A stretch of 64,000 nt of DNA from a virus, in the IMG/VR virus record IMGVR_UViG_3300042458_002038, positions 1 to 64,000 of that record; one strand, given 5' to 3'. Made by a program: the position numbers and the translations under genes. Under the pieces are notes generated by a model, which was given only the letters and a program-made list of their open reading frames with translations, did no database searches and was not told the origin of the DNA. Positions 1-6,037 of this stretch are shown here, piece after piece. Position 1 is the stretch's first letter, and every line of letters starts with the position of its first letter.

Positions 1-7
1 TGATTGG

Positions 8-78
8 TGCGGGATGAGAGAATCGAACTCTCGACTTCAGTTTGGAAGACTATCATTTTACCATTAAACTAATCCCGC
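8..78 (-). tRNA. tRNA-Gly (anticodon TCC)
   Basis: Complete cloverleaf with acceptor GCGGGAT/ATCCCGC, anticodon loop CTTCCAA and a normal TTCGATT T-loop. A discriminator A is followed by an encoded CCA (complement of positions 5-7). Last tRNA of the minus-strand cluster. Confidence 0.96.
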
Positions 79-86
79 GGAAAGAG

Positions 87-181
87 CCTTGGCCATCAGA
101 AGGATTACTGTCGCGACCAGCCTAACTTCTGACTTGCTTCACACTCGTGAGCAATACCCAAATTGCGGGTAGATACCAAGG
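87..181 (-). ncRNA. Putative structured RNA between tRNA-Gly and tRNA-Lys
   Basis: The ends pair (87-92 CCTTGG with 176-181 CCAAGG) and enclose three hairpins: 155-159/167-171 with a 7-nt loop, 134-138/150-154 with an inner CAC/GTG helix, and 96-102/126-132 (7 bp). The shape is cloverleaf-like but there is no tRNA anticodon or T-loop consensus and no encoded CCA. T4 also carries stable RNAs of unknown function within its tRNA cluster; relation to those is inference. Strand is assumed from the flanking tRNAs. Confidence 0.55.
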
Positions 182-189
182 GAAATTGG

Positions 190-261
190 TAGAGGCACTG
201 GGTAACGATCCCAGTTCTTCGAGTTAAAAGCTCGATGCTTCACCATTAAAGCTTTACCTCC
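190..261 (-). tRNA. tRNA-Lys (anticodon TTT)
   Basis: Anticodon stem TCGAG/CTCGA around loop CTTTTAA; acceptor GGAGGTA/TGCCTCT; encoded CCA at 187-189. The T-loop reads ATCGTTA, so the usual T54/A58 pair is exchanged to A54/T58. Confidence 0.93.
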
Positions 262-273
262 ATTTTAAAAATT

Positions 274-381
274 CCCGTGAATAACTGTATTGTGATGAAC
301 ACGGGTATGTTCGGTTTCCTTACTTCGCAGTTTCTTTTTTGCGCCCTGGGGTCTTCCTATCATCACAAACGGCGCTGCGAA
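274..381 (-). ncRNA. Putative structured RNA, tRNA cluster
   Basis: The 193-bp gap between tRNA-Lys and tRNA-Met has no convincing ORF. It holds CCCGTG (274-279) pairing with CACGGG (300-305), and a long helix TTCGCA (324-329) plus GCGCC (341-345) pairing with GGCGC (371-375) plus TGCGAA (376-381). Function unknown. Confidence 0.4.
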
Positions 382-454
382 ACCATCTGCAGCTTTACAC
401 ATTTTGTTTTCTCGAGCCGCGGACTCTTACAACTGGGTCATTACCTTAAATTGG

Positions 455-528
455 TTGCGGGTGAGGCGCTCGAATCCTCCAGAATAGTGCTTATGAGACA
501 CTCAACTAACCATCTTGTTCTACCCACG
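455..528 (-). tRNA. tRNA-Met (anticodon CAT), initiator-like
   Basis: Anticodon loop CTCATAA, encoded CCA at 452-454. The acceptor has a C1 x A72 mismatch and the D stem an A11-T24 pair, both hallmarks of bacterial initiator tRNA; the three G-C pairs of the initiator anticodon stem are absent. The T stem has one mismatch (A53 x G61), so this copy is slightly degenerate. A lysidine-modified Ile tRNA is not excluded. Confidence 0.85.
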
Positions 529-540
529 ATTGAAAATTGG

Positions 541-611
541 TAGAGGATAGAAGAATCGAACTTCTATGTTCTGAGTCAAAGTCAGATGCATTACCATTAT
601 GCTAATCCTCA
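541..611 (-). tRNA. tRNA-Gln (anticodon TTG)
   Basis: Anticodon loop CTTTGAC with 5-bp stem TCTGA/TCAGA, T-loop TTCGATT, encoded CCA at 538-540. Position 1 is T and cannot pair with T72; an open 1-72 pair fits the known preference of glutaminyl-tRNA synthetase. Confidence 0.94.
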
Positions 612-616
612 ATTGG

Positions 617-688
617 TCCTGATGGAGAATTACGATATCTCGACCTTCCGCTTATCAAGCGGATGCTCTTCCTCTGAGCTACATCAGG
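617..688 (-). tRNA. tRNA-Ile (anticodon GAT)
   Basis: Perfect acceptor CCTGATG/CATCAGG, anticodon loop TTGATAA, encoded CCA at 614-616. The T-loop is ATCGTAA, again with A54/T58 exchanged. Confidence 0.94.
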
Positions 689-696
689 TAAATTGG

Positions 697-779
697 TGGG
701 TAGTCTGGGGAACGATCCCAGCGAGCCTTGCGGCGTCAGATTTACAGTCTGAACCGTCTCCTTAACGGTATACCTACCC
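697..779 (-). tRNA. tRNA-Tyr (anticodon GTA)
   Basis: Class II tRNA with a long variable arm and anticodon loop CTGTAAA; acceptor GGGTAGG opposite ACTACCC; encoded CCA at 694-696. T-loop ATCGTTC, the third copy with the A54/T58 exchange. Confidence 0.95.
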
Positions 780-789
780 ATAAAATTGG

Positions 790-861
790 TTGCGGGTGGG
801 AGATTCGAACTCCCGTGAGATGCTTATGAGACACCTATCTGAACCACTCGATTAACCCGCG
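790..861 (-). tRNA. tRNA-Met (anticodon CAT), C1 x A72
   Basis: Anticodon loop CTCATAA, perfect T arm GGGAG/CTCCC with TTCGAAT, encoded CCA at 787-789. It has the initiator-type C1 x A72 mismatch but an elongator-type T11-A24 pair. First tRNA after the 0.68-kb leader. Confidence 0.9.
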
Positions 862-1378
862 ATTAAAAAATTTACACCAATACCTTTTATGATTGTCTGC
901 ATGCTCAATATACACCAACCTCAGTTTCATAAACGTGCTATTAAAATTTAAAGGCCGTACTCTTCGCACGTTTAACCCCAGCATTCGGCGGATGGGCACC
1001 TAAAAGTGTTTCAGTGAAGTTTTACTTGTGAACGGCTTCAACTCAAAGCGAGGAGCGGAATCACATTCTTCTTGTTTGGTACCAGGGACTGAATGCTCCT
1101 GGGTTTTTAAATCAAAATGTTGTCAAAGAAATGTTGTTGTCCAAACACGATTGTCACTCAGCATGACCTCAATGATTTTAACTAGGGCTTCTCATTCCGA
1201 GGCGGTAACCTCATTTAGAGCGTAGTGATTAACGGAACGGATTTTCACCATTCAGCAGGGTTATTAGCCCTTCGCCTAGCAACAATCGTATTTGGAGAAC
1301 AAGCTACAATCAAGACTTTGCCTTGAAGGAATCGCATCAGCCGAGTTTTTGAATCTCAACCAGTTTGATCGTGTTGTA

Positions 1379-1407
1379 ATTGTAATCTATTTTGTCGGCC
1401 TTGTAAA
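1379..1407 (-). promoter_or_regulatory. Early promoter E2
   Basis: Minus-strand -35 TTTACA (1402-1407), 17-bp spacer, -10 TACAAT (1379-1384). Drives the leader and tRNA cluster. Confidence 0.8.
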
Positions 1408-1473
1408 GGACAAAATGCGTTTAATTTCACTTTGCGATTTACGTTTGACTAATTGGATTCGCCTTACAGAATT

Positions 1474-1502
1474 ATTATACCACAAAAAATCGGCTTTGTA
1501 AA
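1474..1502 (-). promoter_or_regulatory. Early promoter E1
   Basis: -35 TTTACA (1497-1502), 17 bp, -10 TATAAT (1474-1479), followed by the early leader motif GTAAGG. Preceded by repeat module R1. Confidence 0.88.
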
Positions 1503-1560
1503 GGAAAAAATGCATGTTTTTGCATTTATTTTCAGCCGTTGAAAATCAACAGGTTACGGA
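1503..1560 (-). repeat. Promoter-upstream repeat module R1
   Basis: Contains TTGATTTTCAA followed by A/T-rich ATGCAAAAACATGCAT just upstream of E1. The same arrangement precedes E12, E13 and E14. It overlaps the end of the thioredoxin-like gene. Confidence 0.65.
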
Positions 1561-1782
1561 TTTTGCGGAAAAATGGCCCAGAATGGCATCAACTCCAGCA
1601 TATCTGGCGCCATCAGAGCTTAGGAGAAGCGGAACAGTCTTTATGCCGTTGTCGCTAAAAAACTGCTGATCATCTTCCATATTGATCACTCCCACGGTGA
1701 TGCTATTCTCTGAGAGATACTTCTTAATCATTGCGCATGGTCCGCAAAATTCGCTGCTTGCTAGTGTGTATGTTTGTTTCAT
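1546..1782 (-). CDS. Thioredoxin/glutaredoxin-like protein
   Basis: 78-residue thioredoxin-fold protein with redox motif CGPC at residues 13-16 and the cis-proline segment KTVPLLL. Size and phage context fit a NrdC-type electron donor for the ribonucleotide reductase at 12-15 kb; that partnership is inference. ATG start; downstream come repeat module R1 and the tandem early promoters. It is separated from the upstream HNH gene by an 85-bp hairpin-rich segment. Confidence 0.85.
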   Translation of the reverse strand: MKQTYTLASSEFCGPCAMIKKYLSENSITVGVINMEDDQQFFSDNGIKTVPLLLSSDGARYAGVDAILGHFSAKSVTC

Positions 1783-1786
1783 ATAG

Positions 1787-1867
1787 TTTATATATTAGAA
1801 AAGCGGATGCCGGAGGTATTGCGCCCCAAGGTCAGGATCACTGCCTCGATCCGATTAGCAATCGGTC
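1787..1867 (-). other. Hairpin-rich intergenic element
   Basis: Minus-strand hairpins CCGATT-GCT-AATCGG, GGATC/GATCC and, overlapping the HNH stop codon, CTAGTT-AAG-AACTAG. One loop context (TTGCTAA) resembles a Ser anticodon loop, but there is no T-loop consensus or CCA, so it is not called a tRNA. Confidence 0.35.
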
Positions 1868-2656
1868 CTAGTTCTTAACTAGATCAACATCCATATAATG
1901 AGATTTGTATAATTTTGATTTAAATGGAACGCCTTTAATGGGAAGATACTCTAAAATATATTCTACGAATAATCTGCGAATCTTATATTCGGGTATCAGA
2001 ATATTTCTAGCAAAATCACATAATGATGAATAACTGCCATTATTAAATTGAATCCAATATGATTTTGCTAATAACTGATTTGTTTCTTTTCTGCTTTTTA
2101 AGGTTTCTCTCCTTAGCTCACGAGCAATTTGTTTTTTATTTTGACGCGGCCTTAAATTTTTTGCTCGTGATGGGCGAGGTTTTCGTTTAAAAACTATCCA
2201 TTTGTTGCGGCCTTTAATCCATCCTTCGGGAATCGGCAATGTTTTATCAATGCATCTACTTTCCTTGAGATCAATATTTGAAATCCAATGCTTTCCAAAT
2301 TGCGAATTTCGTTCGCCTTTTTGAGTAATCTTGTTATTCCGTGAAATATATTTAGCACATTCTTTGCGAGCCCATTCATACATCCGACCAGATTTAATAC
2401 ATGGGCGATCTGAATTTTTAGAAGGTTTCATTTGCATTGCCCAAATAGCATGAGCATTCTCAGCGCATCTATTAAATCTCGCAAGAAGTAAATGGGCTAT
2501 GTAATGTTCACGACCGGTTAATGCAACCTTATTTGTCTTATCATCAGATCCTCCTAGTGATGAAGGAATTATATGATGATTTTCTTTATATCCGGAAAGT
2601 ATAGGATTTGTTTTCCTATACTGAATAAGTTGATTGTAAATTCGTTCATAGTCCAT
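1868..2656 (-). CDS. HNH homing endonuclease (HEG A)
   Basis: 262-residue free-standing HNH endonuclease. The nuclease core is near the N-terminus: HHII at about 27-30, SLGGSDD, then EHYIAHLLL. The remainder is basic and probably binds DNA. It sits directly after a tRNA-Ser gene that lacks its 3' acceptor strand, so insertion of this element probably destroyed that tRNA. Its start is preceded by a late box (2665-2672), with a weak 7-bp pairing (2679-2685 with 2639-2645) around the start. Confidence 0.88.
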   Translation of the reverse strand: MDYERIYNQLIQYRKTNPILSGYKENHHIIPSSLGGSDDKTNKVALTGREHYIAHLLLARFNRCAENAHAIWAMQMKPSKNSDRPCIKSGRMYEWARKECAKYISRNNKITQKGERNSQFGKHWISNIDLKESRCIDKTLPIPEGWIKGRNKWIVFKRKPRPSRAKNLRPRQNKKQIARELRRETLKSRKETNQLLAKSYWIQFNNGSYSSLCDFARNILIPEYKIRRLFVEYILEYLPIKGVPFKSKLYKSHYMDVDLVKN

Positions 2657-2664
2657 TATAAAAC

Positions 2665-2672
2665 TATTTATA
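2665..2672 (-). promoter_or_regulatory. Late promoter for HEG A
   Basis: TATAAATA on the minus strand, 8 nt before the ATG. It overlaps the last T-stem bases of the truncated tRNA-Ser. Confidence 0.7.
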
Positions 2673-2758
2673 CAAATTACGAACCTGTGAACCGGAGCAC
2701 CCTATTAAAGGTGACTTCTGTTTAGCAAACAGATACATTGCCACTCTGTCACATCTCC
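2672..2758 (-). pseudogene. tRNA-Ser (GCT) lacking its 3' acceptor strand
   Basis: Acceptor 5' strand GGAGATG, D arm, anticodon arm TCTGT-TTGCTAA-ACAGA, variable arm CACC/GGTG and a T arm with loop TTCGTAA are present. No CATCTCC strand or CCA follows; the endonuclease late promoter begins there instead. Confidence 0.7.
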
Positions 2759-2767
2759 GTAAATTGG

Positions 2768-2840
2768 TCTCCTACCAAGGAATCGAACCTTGCTCATCTT
2801 AGCCCCAAACTAAGCGCCTACCCAGCCTTGCCCGTAGAAG
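2768..2840 (-). tRNA. tRNA-Pro (anticodon TGG)
   Basis: Acceptor CTTCTAC/GTAGGAG, anticodon stem CTTAG/CTAAG with loop TTTGGGG, T-loop TTCGATT, encoded CCA at 2765-2767. Confidence 0.95.
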
Positions 2841-2933
2841 ATATTAAAATTTAGAGGAAGCCCGTAACCTCTGTATGGCTTTTTATGAACAGCTTTAACA
2901 AGCATACAACCACGGCAATCCGAAGACAGGAAC

Positions 2934-3713
2934 TTAATCCACACCGTGAGCATCGCTACTGTTCCTGAGTGCAGTTGCAAAATTAATCATTTTTGAAATA
3001 CTATACCATGATAATTGAGTTTTATCTAAAATGAAAACTTTAATTGAATTTTGTATTTCAACCAACTCAATTTTTGTTATATCTGAAAACCCCATAGCTG
3101 GATTTACATTATTAATTAAAAAATCATTTTTTGGATCAAGATATACATCATATTCAGGTAGATAAAAATCAGGAGTATATTTTCTGTTTTTTCCATTAGG
3201 ATCAGTATATTCAAATGATTTTGGTTTTTCCCATATGATATTATTTTCATCTAATGAAATTGCTACCTTTAATTCGTAGCCTGAGCCTAATTTAACATCT
3301 TTATATTCAATACGGTTATTGATAAATTTACCTCCAATTCCACGACGTTTTGCGTGATCGGATTGAGATTTTCTCATTTCATCAGTCCAAATGCATTTAC
3401 CGCATTTTTCACTTAATTTATTACGTGTTTCTTCGGAAATTATTGGCTTAGGTAAACCTAAACGTTTAGCTTTAGTATGTTGATTTTGTGGCCCTAAACC
3501 AACTATGGGTTGTCTTACATAACCTTGTAAGCAAGCATTATAATGAGTATTATAATTTGAAACATTAAATTCCTTTCCGCAGTTTTCACACTCCTTTTTT
3601 GGCATATGTTTTTGAATTATTATTCCATCAATACAACGTGTAATATGTTTGTTAAAATTGCTTAATGAAATGTGTTTCTTACATTGTGGGCATTCTTTTG
3701 TAATACGTTGCAT
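2934..3713 (-). CDS. Zinc-finger PD-(D/E)XK-type homing endonuclease (HEG B)
   Basis: 259 residues. Two N-terminal C-x2-C-x10-H-x4-C fingers (about residues 9-27 and 42-60) precede a putative PD-(D/E)XK nuclease domain with GYELKVA, YTPDFYLP and YLDPKN. The fingers recur at the C-termini of GIY-YIG endonucleases elsewhere in this window. It starts immediately after a tRNA 5' half. A late box lies 5 nt before the ATG, within an 8-bp inverted repeat (3725-3732 with 3695-3702). Confidence 0.75.
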   Translation of the reverse strand: MQRITKECPQCKKHISLSNFNKHITRCIDGIIIQKHMPKKECENCGKEFNVSNYNTHYNACLQGYVRQPIVGLGPQNQHTKAKRLGLPKPIISEETRNKLSEKCGKCIWTDEMRKSQSDHAKRRGIGGKFINNRIEYKDVKLGSGYELKVAISLDENNIIWEKPKSFEYTDPNGKNRKYTPDFYLPEYDVYLDPKNDFLINNVNPAMGFSDITKIELVEIQNSIKVFILDKTQLSWYSISKMINFATALRNSSDAHGVD

Positions 3714-3718
3714 AATTG

Positions 3719-3726
3719 TATTTATA
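3719..3726 (-). promoter_or_regulatory. Late promoter for HEG B
   Basis: TATAAATA followed by CAATT and ATG; an identical 16-base start cassette precedes the + strand endonuclease at 8312. Confidence 0.75.
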
Positions 3727-3731
3727 CAAAA

Positions 3732-3761
3732 GCACCCGCTTTATCACTAAGCTACATCTTT
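3732..3761 (-). pseudogene. tRNA 5' half interrupted at the anticodon loop
   Basis: AAAGATG acceptor strand, TA, D arm GCTT/AAGC, then the 5' anticodon stem GGTGC. The following bases belong to the endonuclease cassette, and no matching 3' half was found nearby. Amino acid cannot be assigned. Confidence 0.6.
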
Positions 3762-3777
3762 TTTTATAAAGTTTTGG

Positions 3778-3867
3778 TACTAGTGGTGGGGGTCGAACCC
3801 ACATACCGGTCTAGCCGGATTTTACGCCCTTATAAAGAACGGCCTTTACCATTCAGGTCACACTAGC
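3778..3867 (-). tRNA. Class II tRNA with apparent TAT anticodon (Leu-like body)
   Basis: Acceptor GCTAGTG/CACTAGT, D arm, long variable arm CCGG-CTAGA-CCGG, T arm GTGGG-TTCGACC-CCCAC, encoded CCA at 3775-3777, discriminator A. The best anticodon stem, CGTTC/GGGCG, leaves loop TTTATAA, i.e. anticodon UAU (AUA codons). Class II architecture with A73 is normally Leu or Tyr, and a Leu UAA loop would differ by one base. Amino-acid identity is uncertain. Confidence 0.75.
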
Positions 3868-3872
3868 ATTAT

Positions 3873-3903
3873 CCAATCCGCTCTTCCGATGAGCTACAGG
3901 AGG
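3873..3903 (-). pseudogene. tRNA 5' fragment abutting the class II tRNA
   Basis: CCTCCTG acceptor strand, TA, D arm GCTC-ATCGGAA-GAGC and the start of an anticodon stem run straight into the next tRNA. No anticodon loop or 3' half remains. Confidence 0.55.
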
Positions 3904-3905
3904 TT

Positions 3906-4083
3906 TTGAAAATTTGTGAGTTGCGCATTGGTGTGCGCTAAGGGACTCACGGCTCCATATTTAAACTTACTGTCATTGCATCTCTTTTCAGATCCAAGCC
4001 GTTCAACCACGGTCGTTACCTTGTTTGTAGCACAAGGCGCGCATTGAGATTTTGAAAAATTGTTGGGCAACGTGTTGTTGCCG
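3906..4083 (-). other. Structured early leader upstream of the tRNA remnants
   Basis: Transcribed from promoter E3. Strong minus-strand hairpins include GTGAGT/ACTCAC enclosing GCGCA/TGCGC, CCTTGT/ACAAGG, and GGCAAC/GTTGCC. No convincing ORF. It could be a stable RNA or a processed tRNA leader. Confidence 0.4.
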
Positions 4084-4097
4084 TTTGTTATGCGATT

Positions 4098-4126
4098 ATT
4101 ATAATCTAAAAATTGAGATTTGTAAA
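4098..4126 (-). promoter_or_regulatory. Early promoter E3
   Basis: -35 TTTACA (4121-4126), 17 bp, -10 TATAAT (4098-4103). Just downstream of a terminator, so it restarts transcription into the tRNA region. Confidence 0.88.
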
Positions 4127-4149
4127 GGAGTTTTTGTCTAAAATGTAAA

Positions 4150-4188
4150 AATAAAAAACCTTTGTTCCGTTTCCAGAACAAAGGTAAG
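4150..4188 (-). terminator. Rho-independent terminator
   Basis: Minus-strand 10-bp stem ACCTTTGTTC/GAACAAAGGT followed by TTTTTTATTTTT. Ends the late operon of packaged proteins and the small 4215-4313 unit. Confidence 0.92.
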
Positions 4189-4214
4189 TGTTTTAAATTT
4201 ACAGTGTCTGGATT

Positions 4215-4313
4215 CTATGCAGGCGGATATCCCTTTGATATAATACTGCAGCGGAACGGCGCAGGTCCTGCGAGCTGCTCGTTTGCTGTATTATTATGTT
4301 TGTCCTGTACCAT
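4215..4313 (-). CDS. Putative 32-residue late protein
   Basis: ATG to TAG frame of 32 codons between a TATAAATA box 6 nt upstream and a strong terminator just downstream, so it looks like a self-contained late unit. The product has no recognisable domain. The same DNA folds well (4289-4297 region pairing with 4247-4256, inner CGCAG/CTGCG), so the functional product could be an RNA. No ribosome-binding site is visible; the mRNA would be nearly leaderless. Confidence 0.4.
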   Translation of the reverse strand: MVQDKHNNTANEQLAGPAPFRCSIISKGYPPA

Positions 4314-4319
4314 ACGCTT

Positions 4320-4327
4320 TATTTATA
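4320..4327 (-). promoter_or_regulatory. Late promoter
   Basis: TATAAATA 6 nt before the small ORF at 4313, downstream of the packaged-protein genes. Confidence 0.6.
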
Positions 4328-4369
4328 TAAGTTGTTGTGCGTTTAAAGAAAAATATTACACCTTTACAA

Positions 4370-4711
4370 TTAAATTTGATCTCTTACATCACTTTCTCCG
4401 CCTGCGGTCCAATCCCACATAGTGCCAAGATGACGAACAGATGCGCCTTCCTCGGTGTGTTTCCACTTGTCTAACCATTTTTGCAACTTAGGGCTGTCAC
4501 CTTTGAATGTTACATACGCGGCTTTATCAAAGCGGTTATACCGACTGCTAACAAATTTAAAGCCGTTGGCTGTACCAAGCTTTTTTGCTTTGGCAATAAT
4601 ACCTTTCTCTTCATGCGCATAGCCAAGAAAAGGAACAGTCAATGTAACCGGTTTTCCTTCTGTTAGCATAGTACGATATGCATCGGCTGCAGTTGAGATA
4701 TTATTGTTCAT
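4370..4711 (-). CDS. Putative packaged internal protein, paralog 1
   Basis: 113 residues from the ATG that gives the family N-terminus (MNNNIS, then TAADAYR). The leader ends in LTE before G19, matching the T4 prohead-protease consensus (L/I)xE|(A/G/S). The mature part begins with the family signature VTLTVPF. The leader and signature are shared with the next two genes. It is most likely an internal head protein; no enzymatic motif is visible. Last gene before the terminator. Confidence 0.65.
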   Translation of the reverse strand: MNNNISTAADAYRTMLTEGKPVTLTVPFLGYAHEEKGIIAKAKKLGTANGFKFVSSRYNRFDKAAYVTFKGDSPKLQKWLDKWKHTEEGASVRHLGTMWDWTAGGESDVRDQI

Positions 4712-4715
4712 ATTT

Positions 4716-5453
4716 TTATACTTTTGCAGCAACAGTTAGTGCCTTTGCAATCTCTTTAAATTCGCTCTCGGATGCAGAGATATAAGCATTTCCACTATAG
4801 CTTTTCCATACCGACCAAGGGACTGTACCATCGGATGTATTAAGATTACCAGGATTCAGCTGCATGAATACTTTTTTACCACTAGAAATAAAAGTAAGGC
4901 AACCATCTCCAACATAAATTACGTCATTAACTGGTTGTCCGTTTACATTAGCCGCCTTTGAATGGTCAACTTTTAGACCGCCGTCAATCATTGGCTTGCC
5001 AACTCGTTTTGCGTTTGCAGCTAAAAATTTAGCGTAGTTTTGCTTCTTATCTTTTGAATGCGAAAACTCATCTTCTTCAGCTTCATTTAAAGCCGATTCA
5101 GTTGCATCTACGCTTTCGCTATAATCATTAACAATTTCTTCTTCGCTGTCGTCAGTGCGCATCCACTTGTTGACCCATTTAGCTAACTTGCTGCTGTCAC
5201 CTTTGATTGTGACATATACTGCTTCATCATAGCGGTCATATTCTCCACCATGAACGGTGAAGCCATTCTTAGAGCCAATCTCTTTAGCTTGAGCAAGAAC
5301 TTTTTTTTCATTTGTGCCAGGAAATGGAATACTTAGAGTAACCATCTTTCCTTCGTTTAGCGAAACGTCTTCAAGTGATGAGTATGTTTGTTCGGCTAAC
5401 ATTGCACGGTATGCGTCAGCTGCTGTTGGTGGGATTGAAATGTAGGTGTTCAT
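4716..5453 (-). CDS. Putative packaged internal protein, paralog 2
   Basis: 245 residues. Leader ISIPPTAADAYRAMLAEQTY, then LNE|G at 32-35, then VTLSIPFPG. An acidic linker (about 98-125) leads to a second domain absent from the shortest paralog. Predicted to be cleaved by the gp21-type protease and packaged. ATG start; tight spacing to both neighbours. Function of the mature domains unknown. Confidence 0.65.
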   Translation of the reverse strand: MNTYISIPPTAADAYRAMLAEQTYSSLEDVSLNEGKMVTLSIPFPGTNEKKVLAQAKEIGSKNGFTVHGGEYDRYDEAVYVTIKGDSSKLAKWVNKWMRTDDSEEEIVNDYSESVDATESALNEAEEDEFSHSKDKKQNYAKFLAANAKRVGKPMIDGGLKVDHSKAANVNGQPVNDVIYVGDGCLTFISSGKKVFMQLNPGNLNTSDGTVPWSVWKSYSGNAYISASESEFKEIAKALTVAAKV

Positions 5454-5459
5454 AAATTA

Positions 5460-6026
5460 TTAGTTACTCTTTACGCTCATACCCTTCATAATTTCTTTGA
5501 TTTGTTCAAAGTTTGCAAGGCGCGCAAGAACATGTACAATGTAATCAACTTTATTGTCAGGAATTTTTTTAATGACTGCCTTCAATTGCTTAAGCTTAAC
5601 TTTAGGAGGAGTTGATGCAAACCCATAATCAGGTGCTTCGATTTCTTCAGCTATAGAGGAATCATATGATTCGCTATAGTCATTTAAAATTTCTTCGTCA
5701 CTGTCGTCAGTACGCATCCACATATTAACAAATTTAGCTAACTTGCTAAGATCGCCTTTAAGTTCAATATCAACAGTTTTGTCATAACGGTTGTATTCAC
5801 CACCAAGAACAGTAAAGCCATGAGTCTTACCGAGAGTTTTAGCCTGAGCCATAATTTTATCTTCGTTTGACCCAGGAAATGGAACAGTCAATGTGACTAT
5901 CTTTGCTTCATCAAGTTGAGATACATTTTCAGCTGCAGCTTCTTCACGTGAAGCGTATGTTTGTTCGGCTAACATTGCACGATACGCATCAGCTGCTGTT
6001 GGTGGGATTGAGATGTGGTTATTCAT
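5460..6026 (-). CDS. Putative packaged internal protein, paralog 3
   Basis: 188 residues with the family leader, cleavage-like LDE|A at 38-41, then VTLTVPFPG and the shared acidic linker. The C-terminal part differs from paralog 2 and contains a Lys-rich segment (KVKLKQLK). A late box (6038-6045) lies 11 nt upstream. Predicted internal head protein; activity unknown. Confidence 0.65.
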   Translation of the reverse strand: MNNHISIPPTAADAYRAMLAEQTYASREEAAAENVSQLDEAKIVTLTVPFPGSNEDKIMAQAKTLGKTHGFTVLGGEYNRYDKTVDIELKGDLSKLAKFVNMWMRTDDSDEEILNDYSESYDSSIAEEIEAPDYGFASTPPKVKLKQLKAVIKKIPDNKVDYIVHVLARLANFEQIKEIMKGMSVKSN

Positions 6027-6037
6027 AGATTGTAGTT

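Larger units (their letters stand above)
862..1545. other. 684-bp leader without a recognised gene
   Basis: Lies between the thioredoxin-like gene and the first tRNA, downstream of two tandem early promoters, so it should be transcribed on the minus strand. No minus-strand ORF is convincing. One frame (ATG at 1251 to TAG at 1000) spans 84 codons interrupted only by TGA at 1192-1194 and 1123-1125; it may be a decayed gene or chance. Small hairpins occur (for example GGG/CCC around CTAATAA) but no known RNA family is recognisable. Confidence 0.5.

Noticed and set aside
277-543. 88-codon + strand ORF in the tRNA cluster
   Set aside because: It overlaps tRNA-Met antisense and a structured segment, has no promoter or ribosome-binding site, and its composition is not protein-like.
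1000-1300. tmRNA or RNase P RNA in the long leader
   Set aside because: No tRNA-Ala-like ends, tag frame with a proper end, or RNase P core motifs could be found.
1787-1867. A further tRNA-Ser, because a hairpin loop reads TTGCTAA
   Set aside because: No T-loop consensus, no matching acceptor strands and no CCA; the hairpins fit other structures better.
2934-3713. Group I intron carrying HEG B inside a tRNA anticodon loop
   Set aside because: The ORF begins at once after the tRNA half and no 3' exon or group I core sequence is visible in the 93 bp downstream of the ORF.
3894-4181. 95-codon minus ORF containing promoter E3
   Set aside because: It spans the terminator and the early promoter, which makes translation of the whole frame implausible.
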